NCBI RefSeq assembly: GCF_029945535.1
Contig: NZ_JAQSCU010000013.1
Span: 435,522-499,521, forward strand
Source: Methylotenera sp.
GTDB lineage: Bacteria > Pseudomonadota > Gammaproteobacteria > Burkholderiales > Methylophilaceae
DNA length: 64,000 nucleotides
Reading direction: 5' to 3'
Part shown: piece by piece, positions 28,913 through 38,570 of the stretch
Numbering within the stretch: the stretch's first letter is position 1
Layout: the number at the start of each line of letters is the position of its first letter
Notes under the pieces: generated by a model
What the model saw: the letters and a program-made list of their open reading frames with translations, nothing else
Told to the model about the DNA's origin: nothing
Databases searched by the model: none
Position numbers and translations under genes: made by a program

Positions 28913-30016
28913 TTATACCTTAACTCGTACTTTTTGCAAAAAAATCACCAACTTAGAGGCTAGGTCATTTTGTGTCGCTAATTGACTTGCTTTGGTGAAG
29001 GTAAATGACTTTGTAGTATTAAGGGCATCTAAATAGTTTTGCCATATGTCGGCGGTTAAGTTACCTGAGACCCAAGCTAAATGCATTTTGTAGACAGCAT
29101 CTTTGGCATACCCCTCACAGTCAGCGTAAAACAAATCTAAGAAAGCATTCAGTTTGGTCACGTGCGTATTTTCTGTTTGCAAATAGGGCTGCCAGATAAA
29201 TGGTTTAGCCGCCCAAATCGCGCGTATCCAGCTATCTTCACCACGTACAAAATTGATGTCACAACTTGCAAGTAGCTGGTCGTAGTCGGCTTGGCTTAAG
29301 AATGGTAGAGCATGAACAGTTAGATTTTTTTTGCGGAGTATCGAGCCTGTTTCAATGATATCTAAATGAAAGAATTCAGCAATTTTAGGGAAAATTCTGC
29401 TTGTAGGTACGTGGCAATCTATGGGTTGATTAGACTCTGCCATCGCATTGAGTAAGTCAGCAATAGGCGCATGTGGGTAGCAGAATAGAGAAACTTTTAA
29501 GGTCTCGTTTCCCAGTGGCTGCTGACTTGCAATCAGCTGATTATTTTGAAAAATATTAGCTTCACGAATCAAACCTCCCGTGGCTTCGGTAAAGCCTGGG
29601 AAGAAGAAATGCCGTGCTGGTTTGGTATTGTTCGAGCTTCTGGCATGAAACTCTGCCACCCAAGATTCAGCTGACAGATATTCTAAATTTATCCAAGTCG
29701 AAATCCCTTGCATTTCGGCTAAGTAATTGGCTGGAAGCTCGCAACTGAAGGTTTCTAAGGCCACGTCAGCGGGGTGAGTAGTATCGGCGCTTTGCCAAGT
29801 GAGAATTTCTACATGATGGATGACTTGTGATGTGAGTTCACAATTTAAGGCAGGGATGATATGACTTGCGACTGTCAAATCATCAATGAATAACCTGACT
29901 TGCAAATGGTGTTCCTGCGCTAGCTGCTGACTAAGGCGCCAGCAAACACCAATGTCGCCAAAATTATCGACGATACGACAAAAGACATCCCAGCGTTTAG
30001 CTACGTTATTGCTCAT
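28913..30016 (-). CDS. earP: EF-P arginine rhamnosyltransferase EarP
   Basis: EarP transfers rhamnose from dTDP-rhamnose to Arg32 of EF-P. The 367-residue protein (formerly DUF2331) is a GT-B glycosyltransferase. The N-terminal motif NFGDIGVCWRLSQQLA, which contains the catalytic aspartate region, is strongly conserved, and the C-terminal nucleotide-sugar site includes NFVRGEDSWIRAIWAAKPFIW. It directly precedes efp and so forms the canonical earP-efp pair. The cell must therefore make dTDP-L-rhamnose, although rml genes are not in this window. Confidence 0.94.
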   Translation of the reverse strand: MSNNVAKRWDVFCRIVDNFGDIGVCWRLSQQLAQEHHLQVRLFIDDLTVASHIIPALNCELTSQVIHHVEILTWQSADTTHPADVALETFSCELPANYLAEMQGISTWINLEYLSAESWVAEFHARSSNNTKPARHFFFPGFTEATGGLIREANIFQNNQLIASQQPLGNETLKVSLFCYPHAPIADLLNAMAESNQPIDCHVPTSRIFPKIAEFFHLDIIETGSILRKKNLTVHALPFLSQADYDQLLASCDINFVRGEDSWIRAIWAAKPFIWQPYLQTENTHVTKLNAFLDLFYADCEGYAKDAVYKMHLAWVSGNLTADIWQNYLDALNTTKSFTFTKASQLATQNDLASKLVIFLQKVRVKV

Positions 30017-30037
30017 TTAACTTAATTTAAGAGTGAT

Positions 30038-30544
30038 TTAGCTAGGTGGATTGTATTGAACGTCAATGATTTCGTATTCTTCTTCGCCAACGGGTACGCT
30101 GACTTTCACAATATCGCCAATTTGTTTACCAAGCAGGGCGCGCGCCAATGGGGATATCCAGCTAATATAGCCTAGAGACGGTTGCAATTCATCTTTACCA
30201 ACGATGCGGTAAGTGTGTTCAGTGTCGTCTTTAAGCGAAAATAAGGTCACCCATGCGCCGAAGAATACTTTCTCTAAGCCTTGCTGTGCGGCCGGGTCTA
30301 CGATGACTGCTAAATCCATACGTTGCATTAAAAAGCGTAAGCGGCTATCGATTTGTCGCAAGCGTCTTTTACCGTAGATATAATCGCCGTTTTCACTTCT
30401 GTCGCCGTTACCTGCAGCCCATGAAACCACTTTGACTAGTGCGGGTCTCTCAACTTTGAGTAGCTCGGTAAATTCAGCCTCAATCGCCGCGTGGCCTTCA
30501 GGAGTGATGTAGTTTTTTTCGTCTGATACTGTTTTTTTTTGCAA
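30038..30544 (-). CDS. greB: transcription elongation factor GreB
   Basis: GreB rescues backtracked RNA polymerase by stimulating transcript cleavage. The 168-residue protein has the N-terminal coiled coil with the acidic tip segment ENGDYIYGKRRLRQIDSRL and the C-terminal FKBP-like domain. The phrase DRSENGDY is diagnostic for Gre factors, and the basic KRRLRQ pattern favours GreB over GreA. The start is a TTG followed within one codon by a run of nine adenines (minus strand), an unusual slippery start. The stop of the upstream small gene is three bases away. Confidence 0.9.
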   Translation of the reverse strand: MQKKTVSDEKNYITPEGHAAIEAEFTELLKVERPALVKVVSWAAGNGDRSENGDYIYGKRRLRQIDSRLRFLMQRMDLAVIVDPAAQQGLEKVFFGAWVTLFSLKDDTEHTYRIVGKDELQPSLGYISWISPLARALLGKQIGDIVKVSVPVGEEEYEIIDVQYNPPS

Positions 30545-30547
30545 AAG

Positions 30548-30925
30548 TTATTTCTCTAAAACACTAATGTTTTTAACAAAGTATGAAGTTTCGCCAAAGC
30601 ATGCGCTTGGAATGCCTTTGTGCTCTTCATAGCTGAGTTTCACTCGTTTTCCCAACGAGTCGTTCACCATTTTTGCGATTGCATCATCTTTCACTGTAAA
30701 CAGAAATTTCTCCGCTTGGGTGCCTGGCATGGAGACTAAAACGATTTCGCCTTCCCACGTTTTACATACATAACCCTTTAGCGAGAATTTCTGTACGTAG
30801 CCTGCGCGCTCGCCTGAAGAGTAAACCCAGTTGGTGCTTGCCCAAGTGTAAAGCGCAAACAGAGCGATTGGAATAATCACTATCCACGCGACATACTTTA
30901 ATAAACTTTTTAAATTACTGAACAT
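30548..30925 (-). CDS. conserved membrane-anchored protein of unknown function
   Basis: This 125-residue protein has one N-terminal membrane helix (about residues 9-28) followed by a periplasmic domain beginning WVYSSGERAGYVQKFSLKG and containing two cysteines (VCKTWEG and SACFGETS). Similar proteins in many Gram-negative bacteria are sometimes labelled 6-phosphogluconate dehydrogenase, but no dinucleotide-binding motif or length supports that. The two cysteines could form a periplasmic disulfide. It lies immediately upstream of greB and may be co-transcribed. The function is unknown. Confidence 0.72.
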   Translation of the reverse strand: MFSNLKSLLKYVAWIVIIPIALFALYTWASTNWVYSSGERAGYVQKFSLKGYVCKTWEGEIVLVSMPGTQAEKFLFTVKDDAIAKMVNDSLGKRVKLSYEEHKGIPSACFGETSYFVKNISVLEK

Positions 30926-31059
30926 AAGCGACCTTAAAATTGGGTGAGAAAATGTGTTGAGATTTATGTAATCAAGCTAAAATCAGATAATACCTGTTCA
31001 GACATTTTTCTGAAACGTGTATTTCTCCAATTTAAATCTACCAAGAGTTGAGGTCATGC

Positions 31060-32418
31060 GTGAGTCCGGATAACAAAAATCAACTACCTACTAACGACGA
31101 AGCACCAGTCGCACCAACGCTAAAAGAAGCTTTTTGGTATTGGTTAAAACTCGGGTTTGTTAGTTTTGGCGGGCCAGCTGGGCAAATTTCTATCATGCAC
31201 CACGATTTGGTAGAGAAAAAACGTTGGATTTCTGAAAAGCGCTTTTTACACGCGTTAAATTATTGCATGGTGTTGCCTGGTCCTGAAGCGCAGCAGTTAG
31301 CAACTTACATCGGCTGGCTGATGCATCGCACTTGGGGTGGGTTGATTGCAGGTTGCCTGTTTGTATTGCCTTCGTTATTTATTTTAATTGCCCTCACTTA
31401 TATCTACTTACGCTTCGGTAATCAACCTTTGGTTGCAGGCGTACTATACGGTATTAAACCTGCGGTGGTAGCGATTGTGCTATTTGCCGCTTATAGAATT
31501 GGCAGCCGAGCTTTAAAAAATAAATGGTTGTGGCTGATTTCACTGGCCGCTTTTGTAGCAATCGTTTTATTTAGGTTGCCTTTCCCCTTAATTGTGCTGT
31601 TTGCAGCCTTAATTGGCTATGTAGGAGGCAAATATTCACCTGCTACATTTAATGCGGGTAGTGGTCACAAGGCTTCTGACAAAAGCTATGGCAAAGCCGT
31701 GATTGATGATAGTAGCCCTACACCAGAACATGCAAAATTCAACTTGTGTCATTTGGCTAAGGTGTTAGTGGTGGGCATTGCTTTATGGATGCTCGCTATG
31801 GGGTTGTTAATGGTGGTGTATGGCTGGCAAGCGACGCTCACGCAAATGGGTTGGTTTTTTACCAAGGCAGCTTTACTTACTTTTGGTGGCGCCTACGCGG
31901 TATTACCTTATGTTTATCAAGGCGCGGTTGACCATTACCAATGGCTTACGGCAACACAAATGATTGATGGCTTAGCTTTGGGTGAAACTACACCAGGTCC
32001 GTTGATTATGGTGGTGGCATTTGTTGGTTTTGTGGGAGGTTGGACGCAACAGGTATTTGGTGTTGATAGCCTTTTGCTATCAGGTATCGTAGCGGCTAGC
32101 GTGGTTACATTTTTTACGTTTTTGCCATCATTTTTGTTTATCTTTTTAGGTGCGCCACTGATTGAAAGCACACAAAACAACTTAAAATTTACTGCGCCGC
32201 TAACTGCCATTACAGCCGCTGTGGTGGGGGTGATTTTGAGTTTAGCCTTATTTTTTGCAATGCATGTTTTTATGCCTAATCAATCAACAATGCATATGGA
32301 TTGGGTGGCACTTGCATTGGCAGTTGTAGGTTTTATTGCACTATTTAAGTTTAAAGTCAGCATTATTAAATTGATTCTGGCGTATGCCTTGATTGGATTA
32401 GCATTAAGTTTTATTTGA
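31060..32418 (+). CDS. chrA: chromate transporter ChrA (two-domain)
   Basis: A long-chain ChrA of the CHR superfamily with two homologous transporter halves (about residues 20-185 and 230-450), believed to export chromate. The first half opens with the family motif FVSFGGPAGQISIMHHD and VLPGPEAQQLATYIGW; the second carries FTKAALLTFGGAYAVLPYV and GETTPGPLIMV. I choose the GTG at 31060 because TGAGG lies seven bases before it; a TTG at 31048 would add four residues. It stands alone with no chrB. Chromate as the substrate is inferred from the family, and sulfate-related roles are possible. Confidence 0.9.
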   Translation: MSPDNKNQLPTNDEAPVAPTLKEAFWYWLKLGFVSFGGPAGQISIMHHDLVEKKRWISEKRFLHALNYCMVLPGPEAQQLATYIGWLMHRTWGGLIAGCLFVLPSLFILIALTYIYLRFGNQPLVAGVLYGIKPAVVAIVLFAAYRIGSRALKNKWLWLISLAAFVAIVLFRLPFPLIVLFAALIGYVGGKYSPATFNAGSGHKASDKSYGKAVIDDSSPTPEHAKFNLCHLAKVLVVGIALWMLAMGLLMVVYGWQATLTQMGWFFTKAALLTFGGAYAVLPYVYQGAVDHYQWLTATQMIDGLALGETTPGPLIMVVAFVGFVGGWTQQVFGVDSLLLSGIVAASVVTFFTFLPSFLFIFLGAPLIESTQNNLKFTAPLTAITAAVVGVILSLALFFAMHVFMPNQSTMHMDWVALALAVVGFIALFKFKVSIIKLILAYALIGLALSFI

Positions 32419-32511
32419 ATGAAGAACGAAATTAGCGTTGCCTAGTCAAAAAATGGTTATTAATTCAAATTTAATCATAACTTAGACACAAATTTTAATA
32501 GGCGATCTCAC

Positions 32512-33042
32512 ATGAAAAAAATCCTACTTTCAGTTCTATTATTTGGAGCATCACATATGGCTAATGCTGCTTGTTTAGATATTTACAATCATCAGTTCAC
32601 AACGTTGCAGGGTGAGAAAATCAATCTGTGTGATTATCAGGATAAGCCTATTTTAGTGGTGAATACGGCGAGTAAATGTGGCTTCACACCACAGTTTGAA
32701 GCACTTGAAGGCTTGTATAGCCAATATAAAAGCAAAGGCTTGTTGGTAATAGGCTTTCCATCTAATGACTTTAGGCAAGAGCCGGGTAACGACAAGCAAA
32801 TCGGTGATTTCTGTAAACTCACTTATGCGGTTAAATTTCCTATGATGACTAAAAGCTCTGTCACAGGTGCAAATGCCAACCCGTTTTATAAACAGTTGAT
32901 TGCTAAAACAGGCCAAGAGCCCCAGTGGAATTTTTATAAATATGTGATTCTGCCGGGTGGTAAGAATGTGTATGCTTACAGTAGCGAAGTGACGCCGGAA
33001 TCTGCGGAGATTTTAGGTAAGATAAAACCAAGTTTGAAATAA
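32512..33042 (+). CDS. exported glutathione peroxidase-like thiol peroxidase
   Basis: A 176-residue glutathione-peroxidase-family enzyme that reduces peroxides using thiols. The catalytic cysteine (not selenocysteine) is Cys56 in NTASKCGFTPQ, and the Gln and Trp of the catalytic triad are in LVIGFPSNDF... and WNFYKYV. Unlike the cytosolic BtuE/Gpx forms it begins with a typical Sec signal peptide, KKILLSVLLFGASHMANAA, so it should act in the periplasm. A further cysteine pair at 21 and 40 may provide resolving or structural disulfides. It is monocistronic with a terminator shared with convergent ppsR. Confidence 0.9.
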   Translation: MKKILLSVLLFGASHMANAACLDIYNHQFTTLQGEKINLCDYQDKPILVVNTASKCGFTPQFEALEGLYSQYKSKGLLVIGFPSNDFRQEPGNDKQIGDFCKLTYAVKFPMMTKSSVTGANANPFYKQLIAKTGQEPQWNFYKYVILPGGKNVYAYSSEVTPESAEILGKIKPSLK

Positions 33043-33060
33043 CCGTAAATTTGAAAGAAC

Positions 33061-33087
33061 AAAAAAGGCGCGTATAGCGCCTTTTTT
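33061..33087. terminator. bidirectional terminator between gpx and ppsR
   Basis: AAAAAAGGCGC and GCGCCTTTTTT form a symmetrical stem around TATA-like loop bases, with an A-run before and a T-run after. This suits termination of both converging genes. Confidence 0.85.
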
Positions 33088-33113
33088 GCTGGTCTTTTAT
33101 AAAATATGTTTTT

Positions 33114-33920
33114 TTAAACGTGTTTACGCGTTTTTTCCATAATGATGGCAGAAAGCTCTTCAACTGAGCGGCTAGTTGAATCTGCCCATGTGATACCAGC
33201 ATTACGCATTAACGTCTCTGCTGTCGCAATCTCTTTACGGCAATTATCTAGTGAAGCATAAAAACTACCAGATCTGCGCTCATTACGCACTGCATGCAGG
33301 CGTTCTGGCTTAATAGTAAGGCCAAATATTTTATCCAGATGTTTATGCAGCACAGCAGGCAAAGAGCCGCGCTCAAAGTCTTCTGGAATCAGCGGGTAGT
33401 TGGCAGCTTTAATACCAAACTGCATTGCAAGATAAACGCTGGTGGGGGTTTTGCCGCAGCGTGACACGCCGATAAGTATGACTTGTGCTTCTTCTAAACC
33501 TGAATTGGTCATGCCGTCATCGTGATTCAGCGTGAAGTTCACCGCTTCCATGCGGTCATTGTATTTGGTACCCATGACACTGTGCGCAATACCCGCACCT
33601 GTCAGCGGTTGCTGATCTAACTCTAAGCCTAGGGGATCGATAAACGTATTAAATAAGTCAATGAAGTAAGCATTTGATTGCTTTAAGGTATTGCGTAACT
33701 CTATGTTACCTAAAGACATAATCACTACTGGGCGGCCACCGTCTTCTTCAGCCGCTTTGAGTATGTCTTCTTGCGCTTGTTTGATTTTATCCAAGGTATC
33801 AGAGAAAGGTAAGCGCACTTGGGTAAAGTTGGTACCTGGAAAATGTTCCAGTAACTTACCCAAGGCGCCTGCTGTAATGCCAGTACCATCTGAAATGAAA
33901 AATACAGTGCGTTTTAGCAT
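33114..33920 (-). CDS. ppsR: PEP synthase regulatory kinase/pyrophosphorylase
   Basis: The bifunctional regulator (DUF299 family, E. coli YdiA/PpsR) inactivates PEP synthase by ADP-dependent threonine phosphorylation and reactivates it by phosphate-dependent dephosphorylation. The 268 residues include the N-terminal FFISDGTGITAGALG and the P-loop-like GVSRCGKTPTSVYLAMQFG. It is encoded 40 bp downstream of ppsA on the same strand, and its target lies directly before it, so the functional pairing is secure. Control of PEP synthase matters in a RuMP-cycle organism, where pyruvate is the first C3 product. Confidence 0.94.
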   Translation of the reverse strand: MLKRTVFFISDGTGITAGALGKLLEHFPGTNFTQVRLPFSDTLDKIKQAQEDILKAAEEDGGRPVVIMSLGNIELRNTLKQSNAYFIDLFNTFIDPLGLELDQQPLTGAGIAHSVMGTKYNDRMEAVNFTLNHDDGMTNSGLEEAQVILIGVSRCGKTPTSVYLAMQFGIKAANYPLIPEDFERGSLPAVLHKHLDKIFGLTIKPERLHAVRNERRSGSFYASLDNCRKEIATAETLMRNAGITWADSTSRSVEELSAIIMEKTRKHV

Positions 33921-33960
33921 TACAGCAACCTTTTTAATTTTGACTAGTTATTTTAGCTAG

Positions 33961-36333
33961 TTATTTCTTTGCTAGTCTTTGCCAAGTGCTTACCACTGTA
34001 TCTGGGTTTAATGACATTGATTGTATGCCTTCAGCTACTAGCCATTCCGCAAAGTCAGGATGGTCAGATGGGCCTTGGCCGCAAATACCTACATATTTAC
34101 CTAAGCGGTTGCAAGTGTGAATCGCCATTCTGATGAGTTCTTTCACTGCTTCGTTACGTTCATCAAAGCCGTCAGCCAAAATACCTGAGTCGCGGTCCAT
34201 ACCTAATGTAAGTTGGGTAAGGTCGTTAGAGCCGATTGAGAAGCCGTCAAAGTATTGAAGGAACTGCTCAGCTAATATGGCATTTGATGGAATTTCACAC
34301 ATCATAATTAAGCGCAGGCCGTTTTGACCACGTTTAAGACCATTCGCTGCCATGATTTCAGTCACGGCTTTGGCTTCAGCAAGAGTACGTACAAATGGAA
34401 TCATCAACTCTACGTTGGTTAAACCCATTTCATCACGTACTTTTTTCATGGCAGTACATTCCATAGCGAAGCACTCTTTAAAGTCTTCTGCCATGTAGCG
34501 CGCAGCGCCACGGAAGCCAATCATTGGGTTTTCTTCATCTGGCTCGTAAATCTCGCCACCGACTAGTTTTTTGTACTCGTTTGATTTGAAATCAGAAGTA
34601 CGCACAATTACTGGTTTTGGATAGAACGCTGCAGCAATAGTAGCCACGCCTTCAGCCACTTTATCAATGTAAAACTGTTTAGGTGAGGCATAGCCGCGAG
34701 CACGATTTTTGATGGTTTTTTGTATTGCCTGTGGCATCGCATCAACGTTTAAGATGGCTTTCGGGTGAATGCCAACCATGTTGTTGATGACAAACTCTAA
34801 ACGCGCTAAACCTACGCCGTCATTAGGTGTTTTTGCAAAACCAAACGCCATGTCTGGGTTACCAACGTTCATCATGATTTTGCAAGGTGCTGGTGGCATT
34901 GACGCAGTTGCTTGAGTGCTCACTTCAAATTCAATCGCACCGTGGTAAACAAAACCTGACTCACCTTCAGCGCAAGAAACTGTAACGATTTCGCCTTCAC
35001 GTAATACATCTGTTGCGTTTACAGAACCCACAATTGCTGGAATGCCAAGTTCGCGAGCGATAATCGCCGCATGGCAAGTACGACCACCACGATTGGTGAC
35101 CAGCGCACTAGCACGCTTCATCACAGGCTCCCAGTTAGGGTCTGTCATGTCGGCAACTAGTACATCACCAGGTTGTACCAAGTGCATGTCTGCTGGATCT
35201 AACACAATACGTACAGGACCAACGCCAACTTTTTGCGTTACAGCACGACCAACCACTAAAGGTTTTTCACTGTGTTTATTGAGCTTAAAAGTCTCGGTGA
35301 TGTTGTTTAATGACTCTTGTGATTTCACGGTTTCAGGACGTGCTTGCAAGATATATAGCTTGTTATCCACGCCATTTTTGCCCCATTCAATATCCATTGG
35401 ACAGCCATAATGCGCTTCAATGGTCATGGCATAACGTGCTAACTCAAGCACATCTTCATTTGATAATGAATAACGGTCGCTATCAGCAGTATCAACTTCA
35501 ATGGTATGCGTGCTTTTACCTGCACGAGTTGCATCTGAGAATACCATTTTGATAAGTTTAGAACCCATCGTGCGACGTACGATAGATGGCTTGCCAAGTG
35601 CTAGCGTTGGTTTGTGCACATAGAACTCATCAGGGTTCACTGCACCTTGTACAACCGTTTCCCCTAAACCGTATGATGAAGTGATAAACACAACATCTTT
35701 AAAGCCTGACTCAGTATCAATCGTGAACATCACACCTGCACAGCCAATATCACTACGCACCATTTGTTGTACACCAGCAGACAACGCTACATCAGCATGC
35801 ACAAAGCCTTTATGAACGCGGTATGAAATCGCGCGGTCATTGTATAAAGAAGCAAACACTTCTTTAATCGCGTGCAGAATGTTATCTAAACCTTGAATGT
35901 TTAAAAATGATTCTTGCTGACCTGCAAATGAAGCGTCAGGTAAGTCTTCTGCCGTAGCAGATGATCGCACGGCGAAAGTTGCGCCGTTGCCAGATTTAGC
36001 TGTGAGCAATTCATAGTTTTCAGCTATTGCTTTATCTAATGCAGCTGGGAAGGGGGCAGCCATAATCCAATCACGCACTTGTTTGCCGCAAATGGCAAGC
36101 GCTTGTGTGTCATCCACATTCAAAGCATCAAGTGCTGCATTAATTTTAACGTCTAAACCATTTTGTGCTAAAAACTCACGATATGCGTCTGCGGTTGTTG
36201 CAAAACCGGTTGGCACGCGCACGCCTTTTGCTGATAGTTGCGAAATCATCTCGCCTAATGAAGCGTTTTTACCGCCAACTGAAGGTACGTCGATATTTCT
36301 GAGATTTTCAAATGGAATAACGTGGACTGACAT
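33961..36333 (-). CDS. ppsA: phosphoenolpyruvate synthase
   Basis: PpsA converts pyruvate, ATP and water to phosphoenolpyruvate, AMP and phosphate. The 790-residue protein has the N-terminal ATP-grasp-like domain ([16 protein letters not shown] at the start, [20 protein letters not shown] further on). The phosphohistidine domain follows, with the catalytic His421 in [15 protein letters not shown]. The C-terminal PEP/pyruvate barrel contains [15 protein letters not shown]. In a methylotroph using the RuMP cycle with KDPG aldolase, it would return pyruvate to PEP and gluconeogenesis. It is paired with ppsR and divergent from the H4MPT cluster. Confidence 0.96.
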   Translation of the reverse strand: MSVHVIPFENLRNIDVPSVGGKNASLGEMISQLSAKGVRVPTGFATTADAYREFLAQNGLDVKINAALDALNVDDTQALAICGKQVRDWIMAAPFPAALDKAIAENYELLTAKSGNGATFAVRSSATAEDLPDASFAGQQESFLNIQGLDNILHAIKEVFASLYNDRAISYRVHKGFVHADVALSAGVQQMVRSDIGCAGVMFTIDTESGFKDVVFITSSYGLGETVVQGAVNPDEFYVHKPTLALGKPSIVRRTMGSKLIKMVFSDATRAGKSTHTIEVDTADSDRYSLSNEDVLELARYAMTIEAHYGCPMDIEWGKNGVDNKLYILQARPETVKSQESLNNITETFKLNKHSEKPLVVGRAVTQKVGVGPVRIVLDPADMHLVQPGDVLVADMTDPNWEPVMKRASALVTNRGGRTCHAAIIARELGIPAIVGSVNATDVLREGEIVTVSCAEGESGFVYHGAIEFEVSTQATASMPPAPCKIMMNVGNPDMAFGFAKTPNDGVGLARLEFVINNMVGIHPKAILNVDAMPQAIQKTIKNRARGYASPKQFYIDKVAEGVATIAAAFYPKPVIVRTSDFKSNEYKKLVGGEIYEPDEENPMIGFRGAARYMAEDFKECFAMECTAMKKVRDEMGLTNVELMIPFVRTLAEAKAVTEIMAANGLKRGQNGLRLIMMCEIPSNAILAEQFLQYFDGFSIGSNDLTQLTLGMDRDSGILADGFDERNEAVKELIRMAIHTCNRLGKYVGICGQGPSDHPDFAEWLVAEGIQSMSLNPDTVVSTWQRLAKK

Positions 36334-36573
36334 GATAGTTCCTTAGATGTTCGAACGGGAGGATTAATTTTGGTTTAATATTTAGGTTACATTTTGCCTA
36401 AATAACGAAGCGCTGTCACCTGAAAAGAAGCGCTTGAGGCTAAAAAGTTTAATTGGTGCCTGTCTTTACGCACCAAATTGCATGACTGTCAGCTAAAATG
36501 CATAGGCATTAATGATGCATGAAGCTTCTCCTAATACCTTAATTAACAAGAAAAATGAACTGATGAAAAAGTT

Positions 36574-37590
36574 ATGTCGCTAGTCAATTTTACTGAAATT
36601 ACTGTTAAGAGCACGGCTCGATTACACATGGGTTTTTTTGACTTGCATGGTGGCTTAGGGCGCAAATTTGGGAGTATAGGCTTAAGTTTGGCTGCGCCTA
36701 ACGTTGAGTTGTTAGCAATGCGTTCGGAAAAGCTCTGCGTTAGCGGTTTTGCAAGTAATCGTGCTGAAGAAGTTGCAAAAAAATTGATTGCTAAACTTAA
36801 TCTCACTGGTGCCGTGAATCTTAAAATTAAACAAAATATACCCGAACATGCGGGCATGGGCTCAGGTACGCAGTTTGCGTTAACGATTGGTACTGCTATC
36901 AGTCAACTATATGGTTTGAATTTAAATACGGCGCAAATAGCTGAATTAACAGGTCGCGGCGGCCGTTCTGGTATTGGGATAGCTGCATTTGATCAAGGCG
37001 GGTTGTTAATTGATGGAGGGCGTGTTTCTCATGCAGCTCGTTCACACGCAAGTAAAGTGCAGCCAAGCCAAGCGACACTGACTAATCTAAAAGTACCACC
37101 ATTAATTGCGCGTTATGATTTTCCTAAGGATTGGCGAATATTACTGATATTAGACAATAATCAGCCAGGTATTCATGGCGAAGAAGAGCTAGCTGCATTT
37201 AAAACATTGCCTATTTTCCCGGAAAATTTAGCGGCACATCTATGTCGCAGTGTGCTGATGCAAGCAATGCCTGCAATGGTAGAGAAAGATTTAGCAGCAT
37301 TTGGGTATAGCATTAGAGAGCTACAAATGTATGTTGGAGACTATTTTGCACCTGCCCAAGGTGGGCGCTATGCTAGCAAGTACGTAGGTGCAGTTTTGCA
37401 ACACCTGGAAACCTTGGGTGTGGCTTGCCATGGACAAAGTTCATGGGGACCAACTGGATTTGCCGTATTTGAAAATGAAGAACTGGCACAGAAAACCATG
37501 CTAGAGCTCAAAATGAAATTTACTGAACCTCATTTAACATGGCAAATATGTAGTGCTAACAATGAAGGCTCTGAAGTACTCAGAGCTTAA
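36574..37590 (+). CDS. mptG: beta-ribofuranosylaminobenzene 5'-phosphate synthase (Orf4 of the H4MPT clusters)
   Basis: This enzyme condenses p-aminobenzoate with PRPP, with decarboxylation, in the first committed step toward the arylamine part of tetrahydromethanopterin. The 338-residue protein has a GHMP-kinase-like fold. The N-terminal TARLHMGFFDLHGGLGRKFG and the glycine-rich NIPEHAGMGSGTQFALTIG are characteristic of the bacterial and archaeal RFAP synthases, called Orf4 in Methylobacterium extorquens. It opens the first C1 block and is followed by mtdB after 49 bp. The substrate p-aminobenzoate is supplied by pabB, 15 kb downstream in the same island. Confidence 0.9.
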   Translation: MSLVNFTEITVKSTARLHMGFFDLHGGLGRKFGSIGLSLAAPNVELLAMRSEKLCVSGFASNRAEEVAKKLIAKLNLTGAVNLKIKQNIPEHAGMGSGTQFALTIGTAISQLYGLNLNTAQIAELTGRGGRSGIGIAAFDQGGLLIDGGRVSHAARSHASKVQPSQATLTNLKVPPLIARYDFPKDWRILLILDNNQPGIHGEEELAAFKTLPIFPENLAAHLCRSVLMQAMPAMVEKDLAAFGYSIRELQMYVGDYFAPAQGGRYASKYVGAVLQHLETLGVACHGQSSWGPTGFAVFENEELAQKTMLELKMKFTEPHLTWQICSANNEGSEVLRA

Positions 37591-37639
37591 TAAACGCACC
37601 AAAATTTTTAGAGCACCAAATTTAAGAGAAGCTGAAATC

Positions 37640-38533
37640 ATGGAAAAAGATAGTATTTTGCATTTAATCACTGCGGCTAAAAATGCCAGTCCATTTGATG
37701 TGAACATGGCTATAGATGCAGGTTTTGACCAAGTTATTCCATACACCAACGTCGCGCTACCAGAGGTAGTTGGTTTAACGCAAGATGCTATTTTTTCACG
37801 AAGTCCATCAGGTATTAAGCGCGAATCTATATTTATAGGTGGGCGCGATATTGATTTAGCCATGGATATGTTAGGCGCAGCAGAAAAAGCCATGTTTCCA
37901 CCATTCGAGATTTCGGTATTTGCGGATCCATCGGGTGCTTTTACTACCGCAGCAGCGATGGTTGCCAAGGTGGAATTGCAACTTAAAAAACATTTTCACA
38001 CAGATTTAGCAGGTAAGAGAGTGGCCATATTTGGTGCAACTGGCCCTGTTGGTGGATGTGTAGCGGTTATTACAGCTAATTTAGGCGCTGAAGCTATTTT
38101 AGTAGGACACAAAACGGTGGATGAAGTGCGTGAAAAAGCCGAAGGTTACAATCAACGTTATGGTACTAGAATCGGTTTTGCCGACGGTACTAATGAAAAT
38201 GCAAAACAAGCCATCGTAAACACTGCCGATGTCGTGTTATGTGCAGCTGCAGCTGGAATTCGCGTGGTCACCATTGGGCAAATTGCACAATCAAAAACCT
38301 TAAAAGTGATTGCTGATGTCAATGCAGTAGCCCCTACAGGTGCAGAAGGCGTGGATGTGATGGCAGACGGCGTGCTGATTGAAGGTACTGAAGTCGTAGG
38401 CATAGGCGCATTAGCGATTGGTAATTTGAAATATACAACACAACATAACCTGCTTAAGCAAATGCTCGCCGCTGACAAACCTTGCTATTTAGAGTTTATG
38501 GCGGCATTTGAAATGGCGCGTAGTTTAGGTTAA
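37640..38533 (+). CDS. mtdB: methylene-tetrahydromethanopterin dehydrogenase MtdB
   Basis: MtdB oxidises methylene-H4MPT to methenyl-H4MPT with NAD or NADP during formaldehyde oxidation. I start at the ATG at 37640 because MEKDSILHLITAAKNASPFD aligns with the known MtdB N-terminus; an upstream frame opening at 37553 overlaps mptG and lacks similarity. The Rossmann motif is IFGATGPVGGCVAV, and the N-terminal half has PFDVNMAIDAGFDQVIPYT and ALDMLGAAEKA-like sequence (here LAMDMLGAAEKA). The length of 297 residues agrees with the family. mptG and mtdB precede an ATP-grasp gene and mch in one probable operon. Confidence 0.95.
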   Translation: MEKDSILHLITAAKNASPFDVNMAIDAGFDQVIPYTNVALPEVVGLTQDAIFSRSPSGIKRESIFIGGRDIDLAMDMLGAAEKAMFPPFEISVFADPSGAFTTAAAMVAKVELQLKKHFHTDLAGKRVAIFGATGPVGGCVAVITANLGAEAILVGHKTVDEVREKAEGYNQRYGTRIGFADGTNENAKQAIVNTADVVLCAAAAGIRVVTIGQIAQSKTLKVIADVNAVAPTGAEGVDVMADGVLIEGTEVVGIGALAIGNLKYTTQHNLLKQMLAADKPCYLEFMAAFEMARSLG

Positions 38534-38570
38534 CGAGCCTTTTAATAATTACCTGCCTAGATTTTATAGC

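Noticed and set aside
30548-30925. Label of 6-phosphogluconate dehydrogenase for the small membrane protein
   Set aside because: The protein is 125 residues long with a membrane helix and no nucleotide-binding or dehydrogenase motif.
37553-37639. N-terminal extension of MtdB beginning inside mptG
   Set aside because: The extra 29 residues lack similarity to MtdB and overlap the upstream gene. The ATG at 37640 matches the family N-terminus.
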